From: Asaia bogorensis
GTDB lineage: Bacteria; Pseudomonadota; Alphaproteobacteria; Reyranellales; Reyranellaceae
Length of the DNA stretch: 33,993 nt
Assembly: GCA_945889625.1 (NCBI GenBank)
Contig: CAMDCE010000010.1
Location: 74,637 to 108,629 of the forward strand
Direction of reading: 5' to 3'
The position numbers and the translations under genes were made by a program. The notes under the pieces are model-generated. The model did not search any database and was not told the DNA's origin. It worked only from the letters and a program-made list of their open reading frames with translations. This document shows positions 1 to 7,534 of this stretch, in pieces; position 1 is the first letter of the stretch; each line of letters opens with the position of its first letter.

Positions 1-1
1 C

Positions 2-616
2 CCCCCGCCCTCGCTCACTTTCCTGCTGGCCGACCTCAATCGCCACGACGGCCTTCCCGATCTCGGCACCGCCGAGGGGCTGAACAAGCTCATCAGGGGT
101 TGGGGCGAGACGCCCCACCTTCTGGTGCTCGACAACCTCGCAAGCCTGGTCGGCACCACGCGCAACGGCGCCGATTGCTGGAGCACGATTCAGGACTACC
201 TGCTGTACCTGCGCCGCCTCGGCGTCGCGGTCCTGATCGTCCACCACGCCAACAACAGCGGCCGCCAGCGCGGCACCAGCCAGCGCGAGGACGTGCTCGA
301 CACGGTCCTGGCCCTGCGCCGGCCCGGCGACTACAGACCGAGCGACGGCGCGCGCTTTGAGATCCATTTCGAGAAGGCGCGCGGGTTGCATGGCGAGGCC
401 GTCAATCCGATCGAGGCGCGGCTGGAGACGGACGCAACCGGCAACGCGCGGTGGAACTGGCGACCGGCGAACGAGAGCGAGCTCGACCGTGTCGCGGCGC
501 TGCTCAAGGACGGGCTGAACCCAAACCGGGTGGCGCGGGAACTCGGGATCTCGAAGAGCAAGAGCTATCGGCTGAGAGACCAGTTGGTCAAAGTCGGATT
601 AGGGGGCCAAGGTTGA
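2..616 (+). CDS. RepA-like/AAA_25 ATPase, C-terminal part, with C-terminal HTH (partial at left edge)
   Basis: The reading frame is open from base 2, so the 5' end lies outside the window and the Walker A motif is not visible. What remains is the second half of a RecA-fold ATPase: a hydrophobic strand ending in Asp (HLLVLDNLASLV, Walker B-like), then a second strand ending in HHANNSGRQRGTSQREDVLD. That is the sensor-type His and Arg/Ser loop of RepA/DnaB-like helicases and of AAA_25 proteins found on plasmids, prophages and islands. The last 40 residues (GLNPNRVARELGISKSKSYRLRDQL) form a clear helix-turn-helix, which would suit an origin-binding or autoregulatory role. The GTG at 125 is internal. 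Such proteins usually sit next to integrases or primases, so the DNA to the left is probably a mobile element; that is inference. Confidence 0.65.
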   Translation, partial: PPPSLTFLLADLNRHDGLPDLGTAEGLNKLIRGWGETPHLLVLDNLASLVGTTRNGADCWSTIQDYLLYLRRLGVAVLIVHHANNSGRQRGTSQREDVLDTVLALRRPGDYRPSDGARFEIHFEKARGLHGEAVNPIEARLETDATGNARWNWRPANESELDRVAALLKDGLNPNRVARELGISKSKSYRLRDQLVKVGLGGQG

Positions 617-772
617 GGCGCTCGCTAAGGCCGCGCTAGGTCGAGGGCCATTCGATGAAGTACACCATCGCGAGTGGCGACCATGAATCCACTGGACTGG
701 ACGAAGATGTCGCCCGCGAATGCGCCAGGCAACCAGGGCGAGTCTTCACGAGGTGTTTCAAACTTAGGCGGC

Positions 773-925
773 AAAGCGCTGGCCGATCCCAAGATCAAGG
801 CGCGCATCCTCGACCTCGGCGGCGTGCCGATGCCGATGACGCCGGCCGAGTTCGGCCAGCTCCTGGTCGCGGAGACCGAGAAATGGGGCAAGGTGATCCG
901 GGCGGCCAATATCAAGCCGGGCTGA
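773..925 (+). pseudogene. C-terminal fragment of a Bug/TctC tripartite tricarboxylate transporter receptor
   Basis: About 50 codons read ALADPKIKARILDLGGVPMP, then a stretch ending in FGQLLVAETEKWGKVIRAA. This is the characteristic C-terminal end of Bug-family (TctC) periplasmic solute receptors, which are about 320 residues long. The frame is open upstream only to about 674 (a GTG with no convincing ribosome-binding site), and the residues before 773 do not resemble a Bug protein. There is no signal peptide and no ligand-binding core. I read this as a remnant left by deletion or by insertion of the element whose ATPase ends at 616. Confidence 0.7.
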
Positions 926-999
926 AGCGCTGACGGTCGACGCAGAGTTGCCCGCGTCTCGGGGCTTTGGGAGACTGCCGTGGGGGAGACCAGTTGGCG

Positions 1000-1788
1000 A
1001 TGACGCGTCGCGGCGCAAGCTCAGGTCTGTCGATCGTGCTGTGGGTGGCGTTCGTTGCGACGGTCGCCCTCTCGGGCATCGTGTTGCTGCGCGCCTGCGG
1101 ACTGTCGATGACGGCTTTCGGCTGGAATTTCTGTCCCTCGATACCGCTGGCGCTGTCGACCGACTCGGAGCGCGGCATGGCCCTGGCGAGGCAGGCCCGC
1201 CAGCTCGAGCTGGACCTGGCGCAACGGAACCTCGAGTGCGCCAGCATTCCCCCGCCGCCAACCCCGCCGCTCGAATTGCCGACCCACGCCGGCAAGCCAC
1301 GCCCGCAGCAGACCGCGCTGCTCAAGCCGCCACCCCCTCCGCCACCGCCGCCGAAGCCAGCCGAGCCGCCCAAGCCACCGCCGTCGCTGCCGGCCGACCG
1401 CTGGGCGCAGAAGGACATCAGCGTGCTTCGGGGGTGCTGGGCGCTCGGCCAGCCGACACCCTGGGTCACCTATGCATCGAACGGGCAACCCCAGGAGCAT
1501 TGCACGGCGACGGCCGGAAGATTGTGCTTCGACGACCGCGGCGGCGGTCAACACCAGTCAAGCATCATCTGCCCGACCAGCGGTTCCTATCGATGCCAGG
1601 CCCCTGTCTCGGCGCAGTTCGGCAACGACGGCACGGTCCACGCGCAACAGCCGCGAGGCGCCTGCACCAACGGATCGGGCTGGGTCGAGAACACGCTGCG
1701 CTGCCGGCGCATCGACGATGAGCGGGCGACTTGCCTGAAGACCAGCCAATACAACCAGAGTGAGATGGAATTCCGTCGGGCGCCCTAA
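1000..1788 (+). CDS. membrane-anchored proline-rich, Cys-rich protein of unknown function
   Basis: The 262-residue protein starts at ATG 1000 behind a GGGGGAG ribosome-binding site at 982-988. A start at 967 is also open but has no such site. It has a short basic N-terminus, one strong membrane segment (about residues 10-32), a short charged linker with a possible coiled coil, then a proline-rich stretch of about 45 residues including nine prolines in a row. The C-terminal 130 residues contain at least eight cysteines in a W/G/C-rich pattern (LRGCWALG, HCTATAGRLCF, YRCQAP, LRCRR). This suggests an N-in membrane protein with a disulfide-stabilised periplasmic domain and a proline-rich spacer crossing the periplasm. 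It faintly resembles proteins encoded beside SrfB/SrfC-type genes, but no such neighbours are present, so no function is assigned. Confidence 0.75.
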   Translation: MTRRGASSGLSIVLWVAFVATVALSGIVLLRACGLSMTAFGWNFCPSIPLALSTDSERGMALARQARQLELDLAQRNLECASIPPPPTPPLELPTHAGKPRPQQTALLKPPPPPPPPPKPAEPPKPPPSLPADRWAQKDISVLRGCWALGQPTPWVTYASNGQPQEHCTATAGRLCFDDRGGGQHQSSIICPTSGSYRCQAPVSAQFGNDGTVHAQQPRGACTNGSGWVENTLRCRRIDDERATCLKTSQYNQSEMEFRRAP

Positions 1789-1912
1789 AGCGTGATGACT
1801 TTGGCATTTCGCGTCGGCCCAGCTCTCGCAGCTATGGCGCGATGGTTGGCCATCGCGCCTGAGCGGCGCCCGTGCTGGGCCGACGCGTGAGTCTACTGAA
1901 AGTCATCACGCT
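1789..1912 (+). repeat. nested palindromic element (MITE/REP-like)
   Basis: Three perfect inverted-repeat pairs are nested around one centre: a 14-bp outer pair (AGCGTGATGACTTT at 1789-1802, complement at 1899-1912), a 13-bp middle pair (GCGTCGGCCCAGC at 1811-1823, complement at 1874-1886), and a 10-bp inner hairpin (GGCGCGATGG at 1836-1845, complement at 1850-1859, loop TTGG). It begins directly after the stop codon of the preceding gene. It could act as a bidirectional terminator, but the nested arms are more like a dispersed non-autonomous repeat. Confidence 0.75.
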
Positions 1913-1927
1913 CTAGAAGCGCGCCAA

Positions 1928-2410
1928 TCAGAATCTTGGCGGACCGGCGTTCTGGTCCCAGTCGGGATCGGCGCTGGGGTTGAGCGGCGGGTCGGCGGCG
2001 AGCAGGCCTTTGCCGGGAATGAAGTTCACCTCGAGACGGATGCCGTCGGGATCCTCGAAGACGATGAAGTAGTAGCCCGGCGCCCAGTCGCCCTCGACCG
2101 GCCCGCGGTCGACATGCGCGCCCATGGCGCGGAGCTTGGCCGCGACCCGATCGACATCCTCGCGCGTGCGGGCGCGCAGGCAGAGGTGATGCAGCCCGAT
2201 GCGGTTCTGCACGAACGGCTGGCCCTCGTACTCGGGCGCGCAGCGCTGGATGCCGAGCGCGGTGCGGCCGCCCACGTGATAGAGGAAATTGTTGCCGTCA
2301 TAGACCTTCTTCATGCCGAGGAAGGGCAGCAGCTCGGCATAGAAGGTCCGCGCCTTTTCCCACTGGCTGACGGTCAGGATGACGTGCGCCAGGCCGTTCA
2401 CTTCGATCAT
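1928..2410 (-). CDS. VOC-family (glyoxalase/dioxygenase fold) metalloprotein
   Basis: The protein has 160 residues and starts at ATG 2410 with GGGAGAG seven bases upstream; an open frame continues far upstream but has no other plausible start. It shows one complete pair of beta-alpha-beta-beta-beta modules: GLAHVILTVSQWEKARTFYAELLPFLG at the start, IGLHHLCLRA (about 71-80) in the second module, and FEDPDGIRLEVNF (about 118-130) with the usual DPDG turn and Glu ligand. Candidate metal ligands are His9, His74 or His75, and Glu127. Members are glyoxalase I-like enzymes, extradiol dioxygenases or resistance proteins; which one cannot be told here. It is transcribed divergently from the TRAP receptor gene. 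Confidence 0.85.
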   Translation of the reverse strand: MIEVNGLAHVILTVSQWEKARTFYAELLPFLGMKKVYDGNNFLYHVGGRTALGIQRCAPEYEGQPFVQNRIGLHHLCLRARTREDVDRVAAKLRAMGAHVDRGPVEGDWAPGYYFIVFEDPDGIRLEVNFIPGKGLLAADPPLNPSADPDWDQNAGPPRF

Positions 2411-2467
2411 GGTCGTCTCTCCCTCGTCGAATCTTCCGCCCTTCGCGGCCTCTTCACGATGAGGTGA

Positions 2468-2495
2468 TGTTTGCACTCCAACAAATTGTTTGCAC
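2468..2495 (+). promoter_or_regulatory. direct repeats TGTTTGCAC in a divergent intergenic region
   Basis: TGTTTGCAC occurs at 2468-2476 and again at 2487-2495, a spacing of 19 bp (about two helical turns), between the divergent VOC and DctP genes (2411-2680). AACAA-A-TTGTT lies between and across the copies. The arrangement fits an operator for a dimeric regulator, but no regulator gene is adjacent and this is only a sequence-level suggestion. Confidence 0.3.
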
Positions 2496-2680
2496 GCAAC
2501 CATGTCGAATTCCTGCAAAGGATTGAGCCAGCACGCAAATCCGGCGTGGCGGTTACCTCCCGCATAGGTAGCGATTTTGAAAATACCTGCAACCTTCGCT
2601 GGATGCCGGCGTTCACGCACTGCACCGACCATACAATCGTGTCGGCAAGGTACCGGCAAACGAGCCCCGGGGAGGGCCCA

Positions 2681-3718
2681 ATGTTCCCGATCAGAACCAT
2701 CATCGCGCTGGCCGTATTGGCAAGCACGGCGGGCACCGCGGCCCACGGCAATGAATTGCGCTCGTCCGACGTCTACCCGGCCAGCTACCCGACGGTCCAG
2801 GCCGTGGCCCACATGGACAAGCTTGTCCGTGAACGCTCGGCCGGCCGGCTCAGCATCGCGCGACTGGGACAGAACGACCAGGATTCGGAAAACTACACAA
2901 TCGCCGAGTTGCAGAACGGCACGCTCGACATGGCGCGCGTCAACCTGGCGGTGTTCGACAGCCTCGTGGCATCGGCCATCGTGCCCTCGCTGCCCTACCT
3001 GTTCAAGTCCGCGGCGCGCCTGCAGTACGTTCTCGACGGTCCGGTCGGAGACGAAATCCTGGCGGACATGGAGCGCCACGGCATCATCGGTCTTTGCTTC
3101 TACGACATGGGTTCGCGTTCCTACGGCGCCAAGAAGCCGATCAGGAACGTCGCCGACATGAAGGGACTGAAGGTCCGTGTCCAGCAGTCCGACATCTGGG
3201 CGACCATGCTGCAGAAAATGCAGGCCGAGCCGGCGATGATGCAGGCCAGCCGGACGCACCGCGCGCTGCAGGCCGGCGTGGTCGATGCGGCAGAGAGCAC
3301 GTTGCCGGCCTACGTCAACTCGCGCCACCATGAGGTCGCCAAGTTCTACAGCCTGACCGAGCACTCCATGGCACCCGGGGTGCTGGTGTTCTCCAAGAGG
3401 ACCTGGGACACGCTCTCCAAAGACGACCAAAGGATCATCCGCACCGCCGCCAGGGAATCGGTGCCCGTCATGCGCAAGGCGTGGGAGAAGCATGGGGTCG
3501 CGGCACGCCGGACGGCCGAGGCTGCCGGCGCGAAGATCATCACCGACGTCGACAAGAAGTCCTTCGCCGAAGCCCTGGCCCCGATTTATGAGTTGCTGAT
3601 AACCGATCCCCGGCTGCAGGACATGGTGAAGCAAATCCGGACCGCCGAGCAAACCCCAGCGATCGGTCACCGCTTTGTTCAAGCCGACGATGCGATCAGC
3701 GCGACCTTCGTAGAATAA
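2681..3718 (+). CDS. TRAP transporter solute-binding protein, DctP family (orphan)
   Basis: I place the start at ATG 2681, because a Sec signal peptide (MFPIRTIIALAVLASTAG, cleavage near residue 21-24) begins exactly there and GGGGAGGG lies just upstream. The frame is open further upstream but that part is not protein-like. The mature part shows the DctP fold: an N-terminal strand and helix (YPTVQAVAHMDKLVRERSAG), PYLFKSAARLQYVLDG, the conserved ADMKGLKVRVQQSDIW region with the Arg that normally binds the ligand carboxylate, and DAAESTLPAYVNSRHHEVAKFYSLTEH. The substrate is probably an organic acid. The DctQ and DctM membrane subunits are not encoded in this window, so it is an orphan or works with a distant permease. 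Confidence 0.88.
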   Translation: MFPIRTIIALAVLASTAGTAAHGNELRSSDVYPASYPTVQAVAHMDKLVRERSAGRLSIARLGQNDQDSENYTIAELQNGTLDMARVNLAVFDSLVASAIVPSLPYLFKSAARLQYVLDGPVGDEILADMERHGIIGLCFYDMGSRSYGAKKPIRNVADMKGLKVRVQQSDIWATMLQKMQAEPAMMQASRTHRALQAGVVDAAESTLPAYVNSRHHEVAKFYSLTEHSMAPGVLVFSKRTWDTLSKDDQRIIRTAARESVPVMRKAWEKHGVAARRTAEAAGAKIITDVDKKSFAEALAPIYELLITDPRLQDMVKQIRTAEQTPAIGHRFVQADDAISATFVE

Positions 3719-3840
3719 CGACGATAGCGGGCCGCATCGCGCGTGAGCAGCGGCCAGCCTTCGACGGCGGCGTGAGCGCCGATGAAGAAGTCGGGAATGA
3801 CTCGGGGCGCTCCGAGCTTCATGCTCGAGTTGGCCGCGGA
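3679..3840 (-). pseudogene. C-terminal remnant of a VapC-type PIN-domain toxin
   Basis: Read on the minus strand, the frame gives GAPRVIPDFFIGAHAAVEGW followed by PLLTRDAARYRRY and a stop at 3681-3679. This is the signature C-terminal end of VapC/PIN ribonucleases, including the catalytic Asp of the PDFFIGAHA motif and the TRDxxRYRxY segment. The N-terminal hundred or so residues, with the first catalytic Asp, are missing: upstream in the same frame there is unrelated sequence and then a stop near 3848. No antitoxin is recognisable. The remnant overlaps the 3' end of the DctP gene. Only the last third of the toxin survives, so it cannot be functional. Confidence 0.65.
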
Positions 3841-4006
3841 AACGCTACTTCACCACCGCTTCGATCGCGACCTGGATTCGCTCCGGGAACTGGCGCGCCC
3901 CGACTCCTTTGTGTCCTGCAACCACGCACATTATGTTGTTGCGCAAGGCTGGACGCCGAAGCGACCACGGCGTTAGTGTGATCGTCGAAGCCTGAGGGAG
4001 AGCATC
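3841..4006. other. intergenic stretch, no supported gene
   Basis: Short open frames exist on both strands. One on the minus strand ends in QFPERIQVAIEAVVK and looks protein-like, but I cannot place it in a family. None has a convincing start and ribosome-binding site. It may be further debris from the same event that truncated the VapC gene. Confidence 0.4.
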
Positions 4007-4243
4007 ATGCGTATGACCGCAACGCGTAAGACCACAACTGCCTTGATACTCGTCGCGGCGATGACAGTCGTCGGAGGCTGCGAGAACATGTCGCCCGGCC
4101 AGAAGGGCCTCGCCACGGGCGGCGCGCTTGGCGCCGGCATCGGCATGGTGGCCGGCGGCAGCTTCGGCCAGGTGGTCGGCGCCGGCCTGATCGGCGGCGC
4201 GGTCGGTTATCTCGGCGGCACCGCGATCGGCAACAGCAAGTAG
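4007..4243 (+). CDS. glycine-zipper outer-membrane lipoprotein (17-kDa antigen-like)
   Basis: The 78-residue protein has a lipoprotein signal peptide ending in the lipobox VGGC (lipidated Cys at residue 25), then a short Lys/Gln linker. The remainder is glycine-zipper repeats (GGALGAGIGMVAGGSFGQVVG and so on), forming two short membrane-associated helices. This matches the Gly-zipper_2/Rickettsia 17-kDa surface antigen group. A GAGGGAGA ribosome-binding site lies just before ATG 4007. ATG 4013 is an alternative. It is followed 12 bp later by the HdeA-like gene on the same strand, so both are probably envelope-stress genes of one transcript. Confidence 0.85.
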   Translation: MRMTATRKTTTALILVAAMTVVGGCENMSPGQKGLATGGALGAGIGMVAGGSFGQVVGAGLIGGAVGYLGGTAIGNSK

Positions 4244-4255
4244 CAGGAGCCAGAC

Positions 4256-4588
4256 ATGACCCGCACACTCCTCCTCGCCGCGACCGGCCTGCTCGTCGCT
4301 TCCGCGCTGGCGCAGGCCCAGCTCGCACCGACCAATTTCGACCAGGCGGCCTACATCACTTGCCGCGAGGCGCATGCCATGCAGCCCGAGCCGCGCAAGA
4401 TGCTGGCGCTCTACCTCGCCGATCACGCGGCGCGCCACCGCGGCGTGGTCATCCCCGACGACGACCGCGGCGGTCAGCTCGCCCTGCTGGTGCGCGGCGG
4501 CTGCACGCTGGCTCCCGACGCCTACCTGTTCACGGTGATCGACCGTGCCATCGTGGCCGAGCAGGCGAAGCTGCCGAAGCGGCAGTAG
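4256..4588 (+). CDS. small periplasmic HdeA/HdeB-like protein
   Basis: The 110-residue protein has a clear Sec signal peptide (residues 1 to about 21, ending ALAQAQ). The mature part is short and largely helical with exactly two cysteines: TCREAH near residue 36 and GGCTLAPDAYLF near residue 83. HdeA/HdeB acid-stress chaperones have the same layout of one disulfide bridging a small helical domain with a conserved C..P near the end. The similarity is in layout rather than strong sequence identity. The ribosome-binding site is AGGAG at 4245-4249. Confidence 0.6.
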   Translation: MTRTLLLAATGLLVASALAQAQLAPTNFDQAAYITCREAHAMQPEPRKMLALYLADHAARHRGVVIPDDDRGGQLALLVRGGCTLAPDAYLFTVIDRAIVAEQAKLPKRQ

Positions 4589-4627
4589 GGGGATCAGCGG
4601 CTCAGGCCTTTCCTCCTCAAGCCCTTT

Positions 4628-4773
4628 CCTCCCCATTCTGATGGGGAGGTGGCGCCGTCTGGCGGCTTGTAACCAAGCCGCATAGGCGTCGGAGGGGTCG
4701 GAGGCCTCAGTCCGAGATTCATGACCCCTCCGCCCTCGTAAGACGAGGGCACCTCCCCTGAAGACAGGGGAGG
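4628..4773 (+). repeat. cluster of perfect hairpins, dispersed-repeat-like, possible terminator region
   Basis: Three perfect 8-bp hairpins occur in 146 bp: CCTCCCCA/TGGGGAGG (4628-4649), GCCCTCGT/ACGAGGGC (4732-4750, loop AAG) and CCTCCCCT/AGGGGAGG (4752-4773). The first and last are near copies of each other in opposite order, so the whole block is roughly symmetrical. It separates two convergent genes and could stop transcription from both sides. The repeated CCTCCCC words suggest a dispersed genomic repeat. Confidence 0.6.
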
Positions 4774-4796
4774 AAAAGGAGCGTCGATTTTCGCCT

Positions 4797-5981
4797 CTAA
4801 CCCGACTCAACCACCGCCGCATCGTGCTGGTAGAGCCAGCCGATGTTGGCGATCGAGCGGTCGCCTGAGTTGGCCATGGCCGCGTCGCGCTGCTGCTGCT
4901 CCGGCCCGTCGTGCAGATGGAAGCGCTTGCGGTTGGCGGCACTCGCCTGCTGCAGGCGCGTCGCGCGCGGCTTGCGCAAGGTCTCGTAGCGGACGAGCGC
5001 GCCCGGCACGTCGCCGGGCATCGCCTTGAGGAGAGATGCGAGCGCGGCGCCATCCTCGATCGACTGCGCGGCGCCCTGGGCCATCATCGGCAGCATGGGA
5101 TGGCAGGCGTCGCCCAGCAGGGTCACGCGCCCGTCGGTCCAGCGCGGCAGCTCGGCGCGGTCGTGCAGCGCCCAGATGAAGGTCTCGGGGAAGGCACCGA
5201 TCAGGCCACGCACGATCGGATGCCAGCCCTCGTAGCGTGCCAGCACGTCGGCGACGTCGCCCTTGTCGGTCCACGACTCGGAGGTCCAGGTGCCATGCTC
5301 GACGACGCAGACCACATTCATCAACCGCCCGGCCGAGACCCAGTAATGCACGCAGTGGGCATCCGGTCCCATCCAGTTGTGCGACGCCACCTCTATATCG
5401 AGGTGCGCGATGCGCTCGGCCGGCACCAGCCCGCGCCAGGCCACGCAGCCGGTGAAGCGCGGCTTCCCGGGGCCGAAGACAAGCGCCCTCACCCTGGAAT
5501 GAATGCCGTCGGCGCCGACCAGCAGATCGGATTCGGCCGATGCGTCGTTCTCGAAGCGCGCGACGACGCGGTCGCCGCGCGGCTCCAGCCCGACCAGCCT
5601 GTGGCCGAGGTGCAGGCGCTCGCGCGGCATCGCATCGGCCAGCAGATTGGCGAGGTCGGCGCGATGGAAATGATAATAGGGCGCGCCGAAGGTCGCCTCG
5701 ATCTCGGGGCCGAGAGGCGCGCGCTGCAGGGTGCGGGCATCGTCCCAGCGCCGCTGATGGACGGCCTTGGGGAACACGCCGACCGCGTCCATCGCCGGAC
5801 GCAGGCCAAGGCGATGCAGCAGACGCGAAGCGTTGGGGCTGATCTGGATGCCGGCGCCGATCTCGGTGATGCGCGGCGCCTGCTCGTAGACATGGACGTC
5901 GAGCCCCGCCTTCAGGAGCTGCAGCGCGGCGGAGAGTCCGCCGATGCCGCCACCGATGACTGCGACGCGCAAGGCCGTCAC
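4797..5981 (-). CDS. FAD-dependent aromatic monooxygenase, salicylate/6-hydroxynicotinate hydroxylase type
   Basis: I chose GTG 5981, which overlaps the stop of the upstream gene (GTGA) and has GGGAGG five bases before it; an ATG at 6011 lies inside the upstream gene. The 394-residue product has the dinucleotide-binding motif VAVIGGGIGGLSAALQL at the N-terminus, the DG motif (LLVGADGIHSRVR, about 155-167) and the second FAD motif GDACHPMLPMMAQGAAQSIEDG. The Pro-Met-Met and Gln-Gly-Ala-Ala-Gln-Ser pattern is typical of salicylate hydroxylase and NicC-like single-component enzymes, which hydroxylate a small aromatic acid with NAD(P)H and O2. It is coupled to another hydroxylase and to a UbiA gene, so the substrate may be tied to that lipid pathway, but nothing in the sequence fixes it. 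Confidence 0.88.
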   Translation of the reverse strand: MTALRVAVIGGGIGGLSAALQLLKAGLDVHVYEQAPRITEIGAGIQISPNASRLLHRLGLRPAMDAVGVFPKAVHQRRWDDARTLQRAPLGPEIEATFGAPYYHFHRADLANLLADAMPRERLHLGHRLVGLEPRGDRVVARFENDASAESDLLVGADGIHSRVRALVFGPGKPRFTGCVAWRGLVPAERIAHLDIEVASHNWMGPDAHCVHYWVSAGRLMNVVCVVEHGTWTSESWTDKGDVADVLARYEGWHPIVRGLIGAFPETFIWALHDRAELPRWTDGRVTLLGDACHPMLPMMAQGAAQSIEDGAALASLLKAMPGDVPGALVRYETLRKPRATRLQQASAANRKRFHLHDGPEQQQRDAAMANSGDRSIANIGWLYQHDAAVVESG

Positions 5982-7534
5982 GCCAGCCTCCCGTCGAGCA
6001 CCCTGCTCCATACCGCGGCGCCATCGTGGCAGTCATTGCCGCGCCAGGCGACGTGGGTGTCGGGCCGGACCAGCACGAGCTTGGCCTCGTAGATCGACGC
6101 CAGCGCCGGCTCGTCAATGATGACTATTTCAAGCGGCACCGGGGCAGCATCGATCAACGGCGAGGGATCGGCATCGCCGAAACGCAGCAGGGTGAACCAG
6201 GGCCCGAGCCGGTCGTAGAGCGCGCTGCCATCGCGCAGGAAGGTGCTGGGCAGGCGCGCGCCGGGTGCCGTCGTCGGCTCATAGCGCACGGGATCGGGTT
6301 CGACACCGTCATAGCGATAGCCGAACTCGACGCCCCAGCTTTCGTTCTCGGCATTGCCGAGGGCCGCGATGCCGCGGCCCAGCGCTTCGGGATCGCGTTC
6401 GTTCTGGTAGAGTTCGGCAATCTTCAGGCGCACGCCGGTGTGGCGCTCCGACGCCAGCCGGTTGCGATAGCCGACCGGCCGGCGCTCGCTTTCGTAGGAC
6501 GCCAGCAGGCCGGGCGTGCCGAAGCCCTTGATCGCCGCGGCGAGCTTCCATCCGAGGTCGACGGCATCGCCGATGCCGGTGTTCATGCCGTAACCGCCGG
6601 TCGGGATGTACTGGTGAGCCGAATCGCCCGCCAGGAAAACGCGCCCCCCGCCGTAGCGCTCGGCCAGCAGCAGATGGGTGAACCACGGATTGGCGACCAG
6701 GATCTCGCGCGGAAAGCTGATTCCGGCGAAATCGTCCAGCATCTTGTGCGGATCGAGTGCGGCCGGATCCGCTCCGGGCGGCAGCCGCGTCTGCAGGGTC
6801 CAGATCTCCTTGTCGTCCTGCGCGATGATCGTGCCGGTGGCCCTCTGATAGTGCCAGGCGACGCCGAAGCGCTGCAGGACGTCGCGCGCCTCGGAGCGGA
6901 AATGGACCATGTAGCGGTGGGCAACCGCCGCCTTGCCCTCCAGTCCGATGCCGAGCCGCTCGCGCACGAGGCTCGAACCGCCGTCGCAGCCGGCCAGGAA
7001 ATCGCAGCGCACCGTCTCGGCCGCCCCGGTCTCGACGGTGCGCAGGGTAGCGGTGACACCGGTCTCGTCCTGGGTGAAGTCTTCGAAGGCCACGCCCCAC
7101 TGCGCCGCGACCAAAGGATGGCCGATGATGGCGTCGCGCAGCACCGGCTCGATCTCCACCTGGCTCACCCGCATGGCGGGCTCGCGCGGCTGGGTGCCGT
7201 CGTTCTTCGCCACGATCTCGGCGCGCTTCTCGACCACGCTGGGATAGCGGAAGCGATGCAGCTCGCGGCCGCCTCGCTCCGGGGTGAGCGAGGTGATCCA
7301 CGAGATGTCGAAGTTGTTTTCCTCGGGGACCGCGACGGCGCGCAGCTTGCCGGCGACGCCCAGGCGGCGGAACAGCTCCATCGAGCGGCCATTGGTGATG
7401 TCCATCTTGGGGTGCCGCGTGGTCGATTGATTGCGCTCGACCAGCAGGCAGCGCACGCCGAACAGGCCAAGCGTGCGGGCGAGGGTCATGCCGACCGGGC
7501 CGCCGCCGGCAATGAGGACGGGAACGTGCCTCAC
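5978..7534 (-). CDS. FAD-dependent aromatic hydroxylase, MhpA/PheA-TfdB type
   Basis: The 518-residue protein starts at GTG 7534, overlapping the stop of the UbiA gene by a GTGA; no ATG is available nearby and the GxGxxG motif follows after eight residues (VLIAGGGPVGMTLARTLGLFG). Other motifs are RHPKMDITNGRSMELFRRLG, the DG segment (FLAGCDGGSSLVRERLG) and GDSAHQYIPTGGYGMNTGIG with DAVDLGWKLA, all typical of the phenol/3-(3-hydroxyphenyl)propionate hydroxylase group. The C-terminal thioredoxin-like domain is present (residues about 400-518). It hydroxylates a phenolic compound; the substrate is unknown. Its 3' end overlaps the start of the second hydroxylase by 4 bases, so the two are probably translated together. 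Confidence 0.88.
   Translation of the reverse strand: MRHVPVLIAGGGPVGMTLARTLGLFGVRCLLVERNQSTTRHPKMDITNGRSMELFRRLGVAGKLRAVAVPEENNFDISWITSLTPERGGRELHRFRYPSVVEKRAEIVAKNDGTQPREPAMRVSQVEIEPVLRDAIIGHPLVAAQWGVAFEDFTQDETGVTATLRTVETGAAETVRCDFLAGCDGGSSLVRERLGIGLEGKAAVAHRYMVHFRSEARDVLQRFGVAWHYQRATGTIIAQDDKEIWTLQTRLPPGADPAALDPHKMLDDFAGISFPREILVANPWFTHLLLAERYGGGRVFLAGDSAHQYIPTGGYGMNTGIGDAVDLGWKLAAAIKGFGTPGLLASYESERRPVGYRNRLASERHTGVRLKIAELYQNERDPEALGRGIAALGNAENESWGVEFGYRYDGVEPDPVRYEPTTAPGARLPSTFLRDGSALYDRLGPWFTLLRFGDADPSPLIDAAPVPLEIVIIDEPALASIYEAKLVLVRPDTHVAWRGNDCHDGAAVWSRVLDGRLA

Noticed and set aside
1928..3682. A 584-codon open frame on the minus strand
   Set aside because: Only its last 160 codons are a real gene (VOC protein). 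The rest lies antisense to the clear DctP gene and is an artefact of high GC.
3772..3981. Two small plus-strand frames after the DctP gene
   Set aside because: No ribosome-binding site, and the region reads as a VapC remnant on the other strand.
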